A stretch of DNA of 48,450 nt, from contig NZ_JAAAHS010000012.1 in the NCBI RefSeq assembly GCF_009908195.1, positions 1-48,450 of the forward strand, in the 5' to 3' direction. The notes under the pieces were generated by a model, which worked only from the letters and a program-made list of their open reading frames with translations, was not told where the DNA came from and did no database searches. The position numbers were made by a program, and so were the translations under genes. Source of the DNA: Streptomyces boluensis. GTDB taxonomy: Bacteria > Actinomycetota > Actinomycetes > Streptomycetales > Streptomycetaceae. This document shows positions 24,876-33,163 of this stretch, one piece after another (position 1 is the stretch's first letter; every line of letters begins with the position of its first letter).

Positions 24876-26077
24876 GTCGTCTTCTCCTGGGGCCGCTGCG
24901 GCAGGACGGCCCGTACCCGGAAGCCGCCGTCGGGGCGTGTGCCCGCCTCGATCGTGCCACCGAGGGCCACCGCACGCTCCCGCATTCCGGCAAGTCCGTT
25001 GCCGCTGCCGCCCGCCTCGGCGCGGGTCGCCGGGCCGTCGTCGTCGACGGTCAGCTCCAGCGTCCCGCCGTCGTACCGCACCCGTACGCGCGCGTGGCGT
25101 GAACCGGAGTGGCGTACGACGTTGGTGAGCGCCTCCTGCACGATCCGGAACGCCGCCAGGTCCGCGCCGGGCGGCAACGCCACCCGCCGCCCCTCGTGCG
25201 TGACGTCCACGGTCAGTCCCGCGGCCGCCGCCTGCTCGACGAGTTCGGGCAGCCGGTCGAGGCCGGGAGCGGGCGCGCGGGGCGCGTCGCCGGGGGCGCG
25301 CAAGGTGTCGAGCACCTGCCGCACCTCGCCGAGCGCCTCCTTGCTGGCGGACTTGATGGTGGTCAGCGCCGTACGCGCCTGCTCCGGATCGGTGTCGAGC
25401 AGCGCAAGGCCCACGCCCGCCTGGACGTTGATCACAGCGATCGAGTGGGCCAGCACATCGTGCAGTTCACGCGCGATCCGCAACCGCTCCTCGTCGGCCC
25501 GCCGCCGCGCCGCCTGCTCCCGCTCGGCACGCTCCCTGGCCCACTGCTCACGCCGGGCGCGCATCAGCTCGGCGAGGGCGAGCACGGCCACCGCCCAGGC
25601 GACGACGAGGAGTTCCTGCTCCCAGGGCGCGGCGTCGTCATGCGTGGGTGGCAGCCATACGTAGAGCCAGTGCGAGATCAGCAGATGTCCGGCCCACAGC
25701 ATGCCGAGCGCACCCCACGCCGCGTGCCGGTGCCCGGCGACGACCGCCGCGAAGCAGGCCACTGCGACGCTCAGGAACACCGGGCCGTACGGATACCCCG
25801 CCCCGACATAGACGAGCGTCACCGCCGACGTGCCGAACACCACCGCGACCGGGTGCCGGTACCGGAGCAGCAGCGGCACCGCGGCAAGCACGATCAGCGC
25901 CCGCCCGAAGCCGTCCAGCGGAGCCCGCGCCCCTTCCTGACCGTGCGCCGCGAAGCCCGAGCCGATCTGCGTGAACAGCAGCACCAGGAACGTCGACACC
26001 CAGGGCAACCGCCCCCGCCCGGCACCTGCCACCCAACGCCGAAATCCGGGCGGCCCATGCCTCCACTGCTCATCCAT
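24872..26077 (-). CDS. Sensor histidine kinase, HisKA_3 type
   Basis: This 401-residue kinase has four to five N-terminal membrane helices (about 25-165) and a coiled linker rich in Arg/Glu (MRARREQWARERAEREQ). The HisKA_3 dimerisation helix carries the phospho-histidine in ARELHDVLAHSIAVI, and the ATPase domain has FRIVQEALTNVVRHSG (N-box) and GGSGNGLAGMRERA (G-box). With almost no external loop it probably senses the membrane or an intramembrane signal, as LiaS/DesK-like kinases do. The ATG at 26077 has TAGCGT 7 bases upstream and no ribosome site. The stop overlaps the regulator start. Confidence 0.92.
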   Translation of the reverse strand: MDEQWRHGPPGFRRWVAGAGRGRLPWVSTFLVLLFTQIGSGFAAHGQEGARAPLDGFGRALIVLAAVPLLLRYRHPVAVVFGTSAVTLVYVGAGYPYGPVFLSVAVACFAAVVAGHRHAAWGALGMLWAGHLLISHWLYVWLPPTHDDAAPWEQELLVVAWAVAVLALAELMRARREQWARERAEREQAARRRADEERLRIARELHDVLAHSIAVINVQAGVGLALLDTDPEQARTALTTIKSASKEALGEVRQVLDTLRAPGDAPRAPAPGLDRLPELVEQAAAAGLTVDVTHEGRRVALPPGADLAAFRIVQEALTNVVRHSGSRHARVRVRYDGGTLELTVDDDGPATRAEAGGSGNGLAGMRERAVALGGTIEAGTRPDGGFRVRAVLPQRPQEKTT

Positions 26078-26084
26078 ACCGGCC

Positions 26085-26090
26085 ACGCTA
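26085..26090 (-). promoter_or_regulatory. -10 hexamer TAGCGT for the two-component operon
   Basis: On the coding strand TAGCGT precedes the ATG at 26077 by 7 bases, indicating a leaderless message. Confidence 0.45.
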
Positions 26091-26169
26091 GACCGCCCCA
26101 CCCCACGGCGACGTCAGCCGGACGCGGTGATCGCGTGTACTCCCCGGGGAGTACGAGGCGTGCCGGCGG

Positions 26170-26949
26170 CTACCGCTTTCCCTTCGGCTTTCCCTTCGGC
26201 TTCCCCTGCGCCGCCGTCTCCATCAGGCCGACGCTCCCTGCCAGTTGGGACACCGCCTGCTCGAAGAACGCCGCCCGGTCCTCGACGATCCGGTTGAACT
26301 GCCCGAACACCTCGAACGACACCAGGCCGAACACCTGCGACCACGCCGCCGTGAGGGCCACCATCACCGCGGGTGGCAGATCCGGCGCCAGGTCCGCCGC
26401 GAGCCGCTCCGCCTCGTCCCGCAGGCCTTCGTTCATCTTCGGTACGTGGATCCCGGGGCCCTGCGCGGCCTCGCGGACGACCCCGATCAGCAGCAGGCCC
26501 ACCCGCGCGGCCGGTCCGACCGTGGTGCGCGGCGCGGTGTAGCCGGGGACGGGCGAACCGTAGATCAACGCGTACTCGTGCGGATGCGCAAGGGCCCACT
26601 CCCGTACCGCCCCGCACACCGCCGACCAGCGCTCCCGCGGCCCCGCCTGCGCGCGCACCGCCCGAGCGTGCGCGCCCTCGGCCGCCTCTCCGAGCGAGTC
26701 GTAGGCGTCGACGATCAGGGCCGTGAGGAGGTCGTCGCGGCTCGGGAAGTAGCGGTAGAGGGCCGAGGAGACCATGCCGAGCTCTCGGGCCACGGCACGC
26801 AGGGAGAGTTTGGCGGCGCCCTCGTCGGCGAGCTGTCTGCGGGCCTCGTCCTTGATGGCCACGGTGACCTCGGCCCGCGCCCGCGCCCGCACCCCCAGCG
26901 GCTTACCGTCGGCGCCGGTGGCGTCCTTCCTTGTCGTACGGGGGGTCAT
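26170..26949 (-). CDS. TetR family transcriptional regulator
   Basis: This 259-residue protein has a TetR helix-turn-helix at about 38-80 (DEGAAKLSLRAVARELGM, then SSALYRYFPSRDDLLTALI) and a C-terminal domain of the TetR_C 'WHG' kind (REWALAHPHEYALIYGSPVPGY). The C-terminus ends in a basic GKPKGKPKGKR tail encoded by a 12-base repeat (26177-26200). It is divergent from a deazaflavin-dependent nitroreductase, and the shared 227-base gap holds five copies of a GAGC-N3-GCTC-like palindrome. It almost certainly represses that gene and itself. ATG 26949 matches the start of the conserved region; the frame is open further upstream through the operator array. Confidence 0.9.
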   Translation of the reverse strand: MTPRTTRKDATGADGKPLGVRARARAEVTVAIKDEARRQLADEGAAKLSLRAVARELGMVSSALYRYFPSRDDLLTALIVDAYDSLGEAAEGAHARAVRAQAGPRERWSAVCGAVREWALAHPHEYALIYGSPVPGYTAPRTTVGPAARVGLLLIGVVREAAQGPGIHVPKMNEGLRDEAERLAADLAPDLPPAVMVALTAAWSQVFGLVSFEVFGQFNRIVEDRAAFFEQAVSQLAGSVGLMETAAQGKPKGKPKGKR

Positions 26950-27023
26950 GCGTGCCACCGCTTCCTTGAGGGGGTGCTGCCGGGCGTGCAGCTCGGGGTG
27001 CTGCTCATACGGGCAGTTTGCCA

Positions 27024-27125
27024 GAGCGGCGCTCACATTAGAGAGCACCGCACCATTTCGAGAGCGCTGCTCTTGCTTTCGCGCGCAGCACCGTGGAACA
27101 CTGCTCACAAGCGAGAGCACTGCTC
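27024..27125. promoter_or_regulatory. Array of five GAGC-N3-GCTC operator-like sites
   Basis: Sites: GAGC-GGC-GCTC at 27024-27034; GAGC-ACC-GCAC at 27043-27053 (one mismatch); GAGC-GCT-GCTC at 27062-27072, within AGAGCGCTGCTCT; GAAC-ACT-GCTC at 27096-27106 (one mismatch); GAGC-ACT-GCTC at 27115-27125. Spacings are 19, 19, 34 and 19 bases, so most sites repeat about every two helical turns. They fill the gap between the TetR gene and its divergent neighbour. Confidence 0.7.
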
Positions 27126-27176
27126 ACGTTTCACCCGGCGCCTCGTGCCTCGCGCCCCCGGAGAACGGACAGACTC

Positions 27177-27659
27177 ATGACCTCCTCCCCGCAGCCCCAG
27201 CAAGGCCAGCCGCACCCCTACTACCTCCGCGCCGGCGCCGTAGCGACGCGGCTCAACGGGTTGGTCGGCCGGCTGGCCCGGCACGGGATCAGCCTCGCGG
27301 GTGCGGCCGAGCTCTCCGTGGTCGGACGCAAGAGCGGCAAGATGCTGCGGCTGCCGGTCAACCCGTACCGGCACGCGGGCGAGCAGTACCTCGTCTCCGC
27401 ACGCGGGCACTCGCAGTGGGTGCGCAATATGCGGGCGGCGGGCGGCGGGGAGTTGCGGGTGGGCCGGAAGGTGCGCCGGTTCACCGCCACCGAGATCGCC
27501 GACGACGCGGCGAAGGTGACGGTCCTGCGTGGCTACCTGGAGCGCTGGGGCTGGGAGGTGAACCAGTACTTCAAGGGTGTCACCGCCAAGTCCGACGACG
27601 CCGAACTGCTCGCGGCGGCGTCGGACCACCCGGTGTTCCGTATCAATGTCGAGGACTGA
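27177..27659 (+). CDS. Nitroreductase/deazaflavin-dependent (F420) oxidoreductase family protein
   Basis: This 160-residue protein has the split-barrel fold of the DDN family: LSVVGRKSGKMLRLPVNPYRHAGEQYLVSARG, WVRNMRAAGGGELRVG and a C-terminal helical segment ending HPVFRINV. These actinobacterial enzymes use reduced coenzyme F420 (or bind related flavins) to reduce quinones, nitro compounds or other acceptors. It is divergent from a TetR regulator with an operator array between them, suggesting induction by a xenobiotic or quinone. No strong ribosome site precedes ATG 27177; GGAGAACGGAC lies about 10 bases upstream. Confidence 0.87.
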   Translation: MTSSPQPQQGQPHPYYLRAGAVATRLNGLVGRLARHGISLAGAAELSVVGRKSGKMLRLPVNPYRHAGEQYLVSARGHSQWVRNMRAAGGGELRVGRKVRRFTATEIADDAAKVTVLRGYLERWGWEVNQYFKGVTAKSDDAELLAAASDHPVFRINVED

Positions 27660-27721
27660 CAGGGCTGACAGCGGCAACGCAGCCCCCGCGGAACCGGCCG
27701 CGGAACCGGCCGCCGCACCGG

Positions 27722-29116
27722 CTACTCCTCCCGAGCCGCCGCCTTGTCGTCGCCGGAGGCATCAGCGTCGGAGGCAGTCGCGGTGGCCGAACTGCCGCCC
27801 GTGGCGCCCGACTTGCCGTCCCGGTCGAACGCCGAAAGCGCGCGGTGCGCCAGCGGATGCGTACGGACGAGTTCGGTGAGCGAAGTCGAGCCGCGGGTGA
27901 TCCTGGCGAAGGCGTTCCACGCGGGCCGGAAGCCCGTGAGGGCGGCGTGCAGCATGCCGGGGCGGCGCTCGAAGACGTTCAGCATGCGCCGGCCAAGGCT
28001 CATCTCGACGCCGAGGCCCGCCCGTACGGCGAACGCGTAGTTGAGGGCCTGGCGGCGGGCGTCCACCGCGTCGTGCGCCTCCGCGACCCGGACCGCCCAC
28101 TCCCCCGCGAGCCGCCCGGAGCGCAGCGCGTACGAGATGCCTTCGCGGGTCCACGGTTCGAGCAGGCCCGCCGCGTCGCCGCAGACCAGTACGCGGCCGC
28201 GGGAGAGCGGCGAGTCGTCGCTGCGGCAGCGTGTCAGATGGCCGGAGGAAATGCTCGGCTCGAAACCGGCGAGGCCGAGGCGGGCGATGAAGTCCTCCAA
28301 GTACCGCTTGGTGGCGGCGCCTTCGCCGCGCGCGGAGATCACGCCGACGGTCAGGGTGTCACCCTTGGGGAAGACCCAGCCGTAACTGCCGGGCAGCGGG
28401 CCCCAGTCGATGAGGACGCGGCCCTTCCAGTCCTCGGCGACCGTCTCCGGAACCGGGATCTCCGCCTCCAGGCCCAGGTCGACCTGGTCGAGCTTCACGC
28501 CGACGTGCGCGCCTATCCGGCTCGCGCTGCCGTCGGCGCCGACGACCGCGTGCGCGAGGAGGATCTCGCCGTCGGAGAGGACGACCGCGGCCGTACGCCG
28601 GTCGGGCACCGCGGAGCCGTGCTGCTCCACGCGCGCGACGGTGGCGCCCGTACGCAACTGGGCACCGGCCTTCTGTGCGGCCTCGACGAGCTGCTGGTCG
28701 AACTCGGGCCGGTTGATGAGGCCGAAGAGCATCTGCTTCGAGCGGCGCGTACGCGCGTACTTACCGTCGAGGGAGAAGGTCACGGCGTGCACCCGGTCGC
28801 GGAACGGCAGCTCGAAGCCGGGCGGCAGGGAGTCGCGGGAGGGGCCGATGATGCCGCCGCCACACGTCTTGTACCGGGGCAGTTCGGCCTTCTCCAGGAG
28901 GAGCACACGGCGTCCGGCGACCGCCGCCGCGTACGCCGCGGACGCTCCGGCGGGGCCCGCGCCGACGACGATCACGTCCCATACGTCGCGCTCCGCCTCG
29001 GCGGCCCGGTCCTCCTCGGGCGATCGCGCCTCCTCGGGGGTCGTGCTGTCCGGTCCTTCGCCCGGCTGCTCCCGCCGTGCGTCGGCCGGCTTGTCGCTCG
29101 AGTTCTCGCTGCTCAC
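27722..29116 (-). CDS. Geranylgeranyl reductase family FAD-dependent oxidoreductase
   Basis: This is a 464-residue flavoprotein. After an acidic disordered N-terminus (about 45 residues) comes the FAD dinucleotide motif GAGPAG (52-57) and the family motif LPRYKTCGGGI (79-89). Next are HAVVGADGSASRIG and the second FAD motif GRVLVCGDAAGLLEPWTREGI. Members reduce the double bonds of isoprenoid chains (chlorophyll phytyl, archaeal lipids, menaquinone). In Streptomyces the likely substrate is menaquinone or another polyprenyl compound; this is inference. The GTG at 29116 is chosen since the upstream part of the frame is Arg-rich and unlike protein; the ribosome site is weak. It is divergent from the M20 peptidase gene. 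Confidence 0.85.
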   Translation of the reverse strand: MSSENSSDKPADARREQPGEGPDSTTPEEARSPEEDRAAEAERDVWDVIVVGAGPAGASAAYAAAVAGRRVLLLEKAELPRYKTCGGGIIGPSRDSLPPGFELPFRDRVHAVTFSLDGKYARTRRSKQMLFGLINRPEFDQQLVEAAQKAGAQLRTGATVARVEQHGSAVPDRRTAAVVLSDGEILLAHAVVGADGSASRIGAHVGVKLDQVDLGLEAEIPVPETVAEDWKGRVLIDWGPLPGSYGWVFPKGDTLTVGVISARGEGAATKRYLEDFIARLGLAGFEPSISSGHLTRCRSDDSPLSRGRVLVCGDAAGLLEPWTREGISYALRSGRLAGEWAVRVAEAHDAVDARRQALNYAFAVRAGLGVEMSLGRRMLNVFERRPGMLHAALTGFRPAWNAFARITRGSTSLTELVRTHPLAHRALSAFDRDGKSGATGGSSATATASDADASGDDKAAAREE

Positions 29117-29274
29117 GATGGGCTGCTGCTCCGATCCAGCTGTCTTCCGCCGCTGTCCACGGCATCCTACGGCGGGCGCCGATCGACCCCTTCTGTGGGA
29201 AGATCGGCACCATATGTTCGAAGTGCGCACACGCACTCACAGGTATCAACGTCGCACCCACCAGGAGCGTGCCC

Positions 29275-30630
29275 ATGCCGTCGCAGCAGATCGCCGAAAC
29301 CGTCGCTTCCCTCATGCCGCGCGCACAGGCGGAGTTGGCCGAGCTTGTGGCGTTCAAGTCGGTGGCGGACTTCGCACAGTTCCCCAAGAGCGAGAGCGAG
29401 GGCGCCGCGAACTGGGTGGCGGACGCACTGCGCGCCGAGGGCTTCGAGGACGTCGCGCTGCTCGACACCCCGGACGGAACGCAGTCGGTGTACGGCTTCC
29501 TGCCCGGCCCCGAGAACGCGCCGACGGTGCTGCTGTACGCGCACTACGACGTGCAGCCGCCGTTGGACGAGGCGGCCTGGGCGACGCCGCCGTTCGAGCT
29601 GGTCGAGCGGGACGGGCGCTGGTACGGGCGCGGTGCCGCGGACTGCAAGGGCGGCGTGATCATGCACCTGCTCGCGCTGCGCGCCCTGAAGGCGGACGGC
29701 GGGGTGCCGGTCAACGTCAAGTTCATCGCGGAGGGCTCGGAGGAGCAGGGCACGGGCGGTCTCGAACGGTACGCGGAGGCTCACCCGGAGCTGCTCGAGG
29801 CCGACTCCATCGTGATCGGCGACAGCGGCAACTTCCGGGTGGGGCTGCCGACGGTGACGTCGACGCTGCGCGGCATGACCATGGTGCGCGTCGAGGTGGA
29901 CACCCTGGCGGGCAACCTGCACTCCGGCCAGTTCGGCGGCGCGGCTCCGGACGCGCTCGCGGCCCTGGTGCGGGTCCTCGACTCGCTGCGCGCCGAGGAC
30001 GGTTCGACGACCGTCGACGGCCTGGACGGCGGCCAGGTGTGGGACGGACTGCAGTACGCGGAGGACGACTTCCGTAAGGACGCGAAGGTCCTCGAGGGAG
30101 TGGAGCTGATCGGCGGCGGCACGGTCGCGGACCGCATCTGGGCGCGCCCCGCGGTCACGGTGCTCGGCATCGACTGCCCGCCCGTGGTGGGCGCGACGCC
30201 GTCGGTGCAGGCGGGCGCACGCGCGCTGGTCAGCCTGCGGGTGCCGCCGGGCGCGGACGCCGCCGAGGCGACGAAGCTGCTGCGCGCGCACCTGGAGGCG
30301 CGGACGCCGTGGGGTGCGCGGGTGCGTACCGAACAGGTCGGCCAGGGCCAGCCGTTCCGCGCGGACACCAAGAGCCCGGCGTACGCGGCGATGGCCGAGG
30401 CGATGCGGAGCGCGTACCCGGGTGAGGAGATGCAGTACGCGGGTCAGGGCGGCTCGATCCCGCTGTGCAACACGCTGAGCGCGCTGTACCCGGAGGCGGA
30501 GATCCTGCTCATCGGCCTGAGCGAGCCGCAGGCGCAGATCCACGCGGCGAACGAGAGCGTGTCGCCCGAGGAGCTGGAGCGCCTTTCGGTGACGGAGGCG
30601 CTGTTCCTGAAGAAGTACGCGGCGAACTGA
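29275..30630 (+). CDS. M20 family dipeptidase
   Basis: This 451-residue metallopeptidase has the M20 zinc motifs: H90 and D92 (AHYDVQP), D123 (AADCKGG), the catalytic and ligand glutamates E156-E157 (AEGSEEQG), D183 (IGDSGN) and a late histidine in QIHAANE. The dimerisation domain lies at about 200-310. It belongs to the dipeptidase/CNDP-like branch and probably cleaves dipeptides in the cytoplasm (no signal peptide). ATG 29275 is chosen over GTG 29269 because AGGAG then has a spacing of 7. The stop lies 8 bases from the end of the convergent SMI1/KNR4 gene. Confidence 0.92.
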   Translation: MPSQQIAETVASLMPRAQAELAELVAFKSVADFAQFPKSESEGAANWVADALRAEGFEDVALLDTPDGTQSVYGFLPGPENAPTVLLYAHYDVQPPLDEAAWATPPFELVERDGRWYGRGAADCKGGVIMHLLALRALKADGGVPVNVKFIAEGSEEQGTGGLERYAEAHPELLEADSIVIGDSGNFRVGLPTVTSTLRGMTMVRVEVDTLAGNLHSGQFGGAAPDALAALVRVLDSLRAEDGSTTVDGLDGGQVWDGLQYAEDDFRKDAKVLEGVELIGGGTVADRIWARPAVTVLGIDCPPVVGATPSVQAGARALVSLRVPPGADAAEATKLLRAHLEARTPWGARVRTEQVGQGQPFRADTKSPAYAAMAEAMRSAYPGEEMQYAGQGGSIPLCNTLSALYPEAEILLIGLSEPQAQIHAANESVSPEELERLSVTEALFLKKYAAN

Positions 30631-30638
30631 CCTGCGGC

Positions 30639-31313
30639 TCAAGGGCGTTCCGTCGGCGGGGTCGTCGCTCGGCGTTCCGCGTACCGCAGCCAGTTCAGGT
30701 ACCACTGGGCGTAGGTCGTGCGGTCCTCTCGGGTGCGGGCCGCCGGGAGGACGCCCTCGCCGACGGCGCGTACGTCGTCCCACATGGTGCCGCGTTCGTC
30801 ACCGGTGACGGCGAGCAACGTGTAGTAGCCGCAGCCCTGTTCGCCGACGCAGAGGGTGCCGTCGGTCAGGGTGTCGGAGAGTTCTTCCCAACGCCGGTCC
30901 CAGGCCGCGTACTCGCGGTGCAGCCGGGTCTGCTCCTCGGCCGAGTCCCCGTAGTCGGCGGGGCGGGGCTCCAGCGCCTCGTGGGCGGCCAGTTCGTCGG
31001 TGTGCCCGGCGCGGAACGGGAGCGCTGCGCGCCGGGCCAGGGGGTCGTCGGGGGTGAGCGGGTAGAGGCCGTAGTCGGGACCCGCGCCGCCCCCGCCCAC
31101 GTCGAGGAGGAACGTGCGGTACTCGTGCGGCAGCGTGGCCCCGATGCGCCGCTCGGCCCGTGCGACCTCGTCCTCGGTGAGCACGGGACGCAGCTCGAAC
31201 CGGTGGCCGTGGCTGCCGTGCACAGCGCCGAACACCTCGTGCCAGTACGGTGCTTCGCGCAGGGCGAGCACACGCTCGCGCACCCCTGACCAGATGCCCC
31301 GGCCGTCGCTCAC
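30639..31313 (-). CDS. SMI1/KNR4 family protein
   Basis: This 224-residue protein has the SMI1/KNR4 (SUKH) fold: PVLTEDEVARAERRIGATLPHEYRTFLLDVGGGGAGPDYGLYPL, and later GTLCVGEQGCGYYTLLAVTG with the WDD following. SUKH proteins often act as immunity proteins against secreted nuclease toxins, but Streptomyces has many stand-alone members of unknown role, and no toxin gene lies nearby. GTG 31313 is preceded by GGGAGAGGGA. It sits 85 bases downstream of the kinase-Nudix gene on the same strand, so they may be co-transcribed. Confidence 0.87.
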   Translation of the reverse strand: MSDGRGIWSGVRERVLALREAPYWHEVFGAVHGSHGHRFELRPVLTEDEVARAERRIGATLPHEYRTFLLDVGGGGAGPDYGLYPLTPDDPLARRAALPFRAGHTDELAAHEALEPRPADYGDSAEEQTRLHREYAAWDRRWEELSDTLTDGTLCVGEQGCGYYTLLAVTGDERGTMWDDVRAVGEGVLPAARTREDRTTYAQWYLNWLRYAERRATTPPTERP

Positions 31314-31398
31314 CCTGCGATCCCTCTCCCGGCGCCGGGCCCCCTGGTCGGTCCCGGCCTGAACGCCGGTCACGGTACCGGCCCGCGCACACGGAACC

Positions 31399-32448
31399 TC
31401 ACCCCACCGGCACCCCGGCCTCCAAATACAGGGGGCAGCCCTGGCGTCTGGCGCGCAGGGCCCAGCGCAGTCGCTCGTAGCGCACTGGGGGCAGGAGACC
31501 CGCCGCCTCCTGTTCGGTGACGAAGCGGCAGGCGCGCAGTTCGGGGCCGGGGAGCAGGACGCGTTCGGTGGCGGTGCTGTCGAGGCGGCCGCCGTCGAAG
31601 AGGAGCCGCATGCCGCCGTATCCGGGGGGCTGCGGCGCCTCCCAGTCGACGATCAACAGGCGGGGCAGCCGGTCGAGTTGGATGCCGGTCTCCTCCGCGA
31701 CCTCGCGCACCCCGGCCGCGGCGGGTGCCTCGCCGGACTCGACGACTCCGCCGGGGAACTCCCAGCCCGCCTTGTACGTGGGGTCGACGAGCAGGACGCG
31801 GTCGTGTTCGTCGAAGAGGAGCACGCCGGAGGCGAGGGTCTCGGCGGTCGGTTCGGGGGTCTGCACGATGTCGCAGAGCCCGTTGTCCCCGGTGCGGACG
31901 ACCTCGGCGATGCGCTCGGCGGTCTCGTACGGGGTGAGGGCGCCGGTGTCGACGAGGTGCGCGTCGGCGCTCAGCCAGCCGGCCAGGGCGGTGCGGTACG
32001 GCTCGATCCGGGCGTAGGCCCACTGGCTCGTGCGGGCGGACGGATCGCCCTCTTTGCCGGTCCCCTGTGGTGCGGCTCGACCCGCTATTCGCTTGCGCAG
32101 GATCGTTTCCGCCGGGGTGAGCGCGACATGGCGTACGGCGATCCGCCGGGAGGCGAGGCCGCCGAAGATCTCGTCCCGGTACTCCTGGCGCAGCAGGGTC
32201 ATCGGGACCACGAGCACGCCGCCGACCTCGTGCAGCAGAGCGGCCGCGGTGTCCACGACGAGCCGCCGCCAGATCGGCAGGTCCTGGTGGTCGTCGACCT
32301 CGTCCAGGTGCTTGTGGGGCAACAGGTGACGCAACCCGCGGCCGATGACCTCGGGGTCGAAGAGCGTGCTGTCCGGGATCAGTTCGACAAGCTCCTGTGC
32401 GGCGGCGGTCTTCCCCGCACCGAACGCACCGTTGATCCAGATGATCAC
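31399..32448 (-). CDS. P-loop kinase-like domain fused to a Nudix hydrolase
   Basis: This 349-residue protein has two domains. Residues 1 to about 185 form a small-molecule kinase-like P-loop domain with Walker A GAFGAGKT (7-14), WRRLVVDTAAALL and VVPMTLLRQEYRDEI, and a lid with RKRIAGR and ARTSQWA. Residues about 210-349 form a Nudix domain with the box beginning GGVVESGE (233) and REVAEETGI. A bifunctional enzyme that phosphorylates a nucleoside or cofactor and hydrolyses a nucleotide derivative is plausible, but substrates are unknown. Either domain also occurs alone. GTG 32448 follows AGAGGGGGAA. Confidence 0.87.
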   Translation of the reverse strand: MIIWINGAFGAGKTAAAQELVELIPDSTLFDPEVIGRGLRHLLPHKHLDEVDDHQDLPIWRRLVVDTAAALLHEVGGVLVVPMTLLRQEYRDEIFGGLASRRIAVRHVALTPAETILRKRIAGRAAPQGTGKEGDPSARTSQWAYARIEPYRTALAGWLSADAHLVDTGALTPYETAERIAEVVRTGDNGLCDIVQTPEPTAETLASGVLLFDEHDRVLLVDPTYKAGWEFPGGVVESGEAPAAAGVREVAEETGIQLDRLPRLLIVDWEAPQPPGYGGMRLLFDGGRLDSTATERVLLPGPELRACRFVTEQEAAGLLPPVRYERLRWALRARRQGCPLYLEAGVPVG

Positions 32449-32569
32449 GGTTCCCCCTCTTCTCTTGGCCCACTGAGGCTTGCCCGCTCCACCCTGCCGG
32501 GAAAACCACGCCTGCGGGCCGGACGACGCGCGGGCCCCAGGACGCACGAGCCGCGGGCACGTGCCGGTT

Positions 32570-33079
32570 TCAGGCGCCCACGGTTCCGTCGACGCCCTCG
32601 CGCAGCAAGTCGGCGTGGCCGTTGTGGCGGCCGTATTCGAGCAGGACGTGCACCATGACCATCCGCAGCGAGACGTCCTGGTCCCAGCGTGGCTGATGGC
32701 CCGTCAAGTCGAGGGAGTCGGCGGCGCGTTCGATGCGCCGGGACGTCTCCACCTCGGCCCGCCAGGCGGTGAACGCCTCGGCGCGGGTGGCGTCGCTCGC
32801 GTCGTAGGCGGCCTGGAAGTCGATGCGGTCGGACCAGACCATGGGGGCGTCGTGGTCCTCGAACACCCGCCGGAACCAGGCCCGTTCGACCTCGGCGAGA
32901 TGTCGTACGAGGCCGAGCAGGGAGAGCGTGGAGGGCGGCATCGACCGCTCGCGCAGCTCCTCGTCGCTGAGGCCCTCGCACTTCATGGCGAGGGTGGCGC
33001 GGTGGTAGTCGAGAAAAGCCCGTAGCGTCTCGCGTTCGCTGCCGAGGCGGGGCGGGCCGGTGCGCGGGTCGCCGGTCAT
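32570..33079 (-). CDS. DinB family protein (DUF664-like)
   Basis: This 169-residue four-helix protein has the DinB motifs LGLVRHLAEVERAWFRRVF and VHVLLEYGRHNGHADLLRE. The conserved histidines (in LVRHLAEVE, and in the HNGHAD motif) form the presumed metal site. Streptomyces DinB proteins are often thiol-dependent enzymes using mycothiol; this one has no known substrate. ATG 33079 is favoured over an ATG six codons earlier because GAGGAG lies just before it. Confidence 0.88.
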   Translation of the reverse strand: MTGDPRTGPPRLGSERETLRAFLDYHRATLAMKCEGLSDEELRERSMPPSTLSLLGLVRHLAEVERAWFRRVFEDHDAPMVWSDRIDFQAAYDASDATRAEAFTAWRAEVETSRRIERAADSLDLTGHQPRWDQDVSLRMVMVHVLLEYGRHNGHADLLREGVDGTVGA

Positions 33080-33163
33080 CGGGTGCTCCTCGTCCATGCC
33101 TGGCCGTGCGGGTGGCTGACCGGGACAGTATCCACGGCGCCCGTACGCCGCCGCCTCGGTCCC

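Noticed and set aside
26950-27120. N-terminal extension of the TetR frame
   Set aside because: It would run through the operator array, and TetR proteins begin shortly before the helix-turn-helix, as from 26949.
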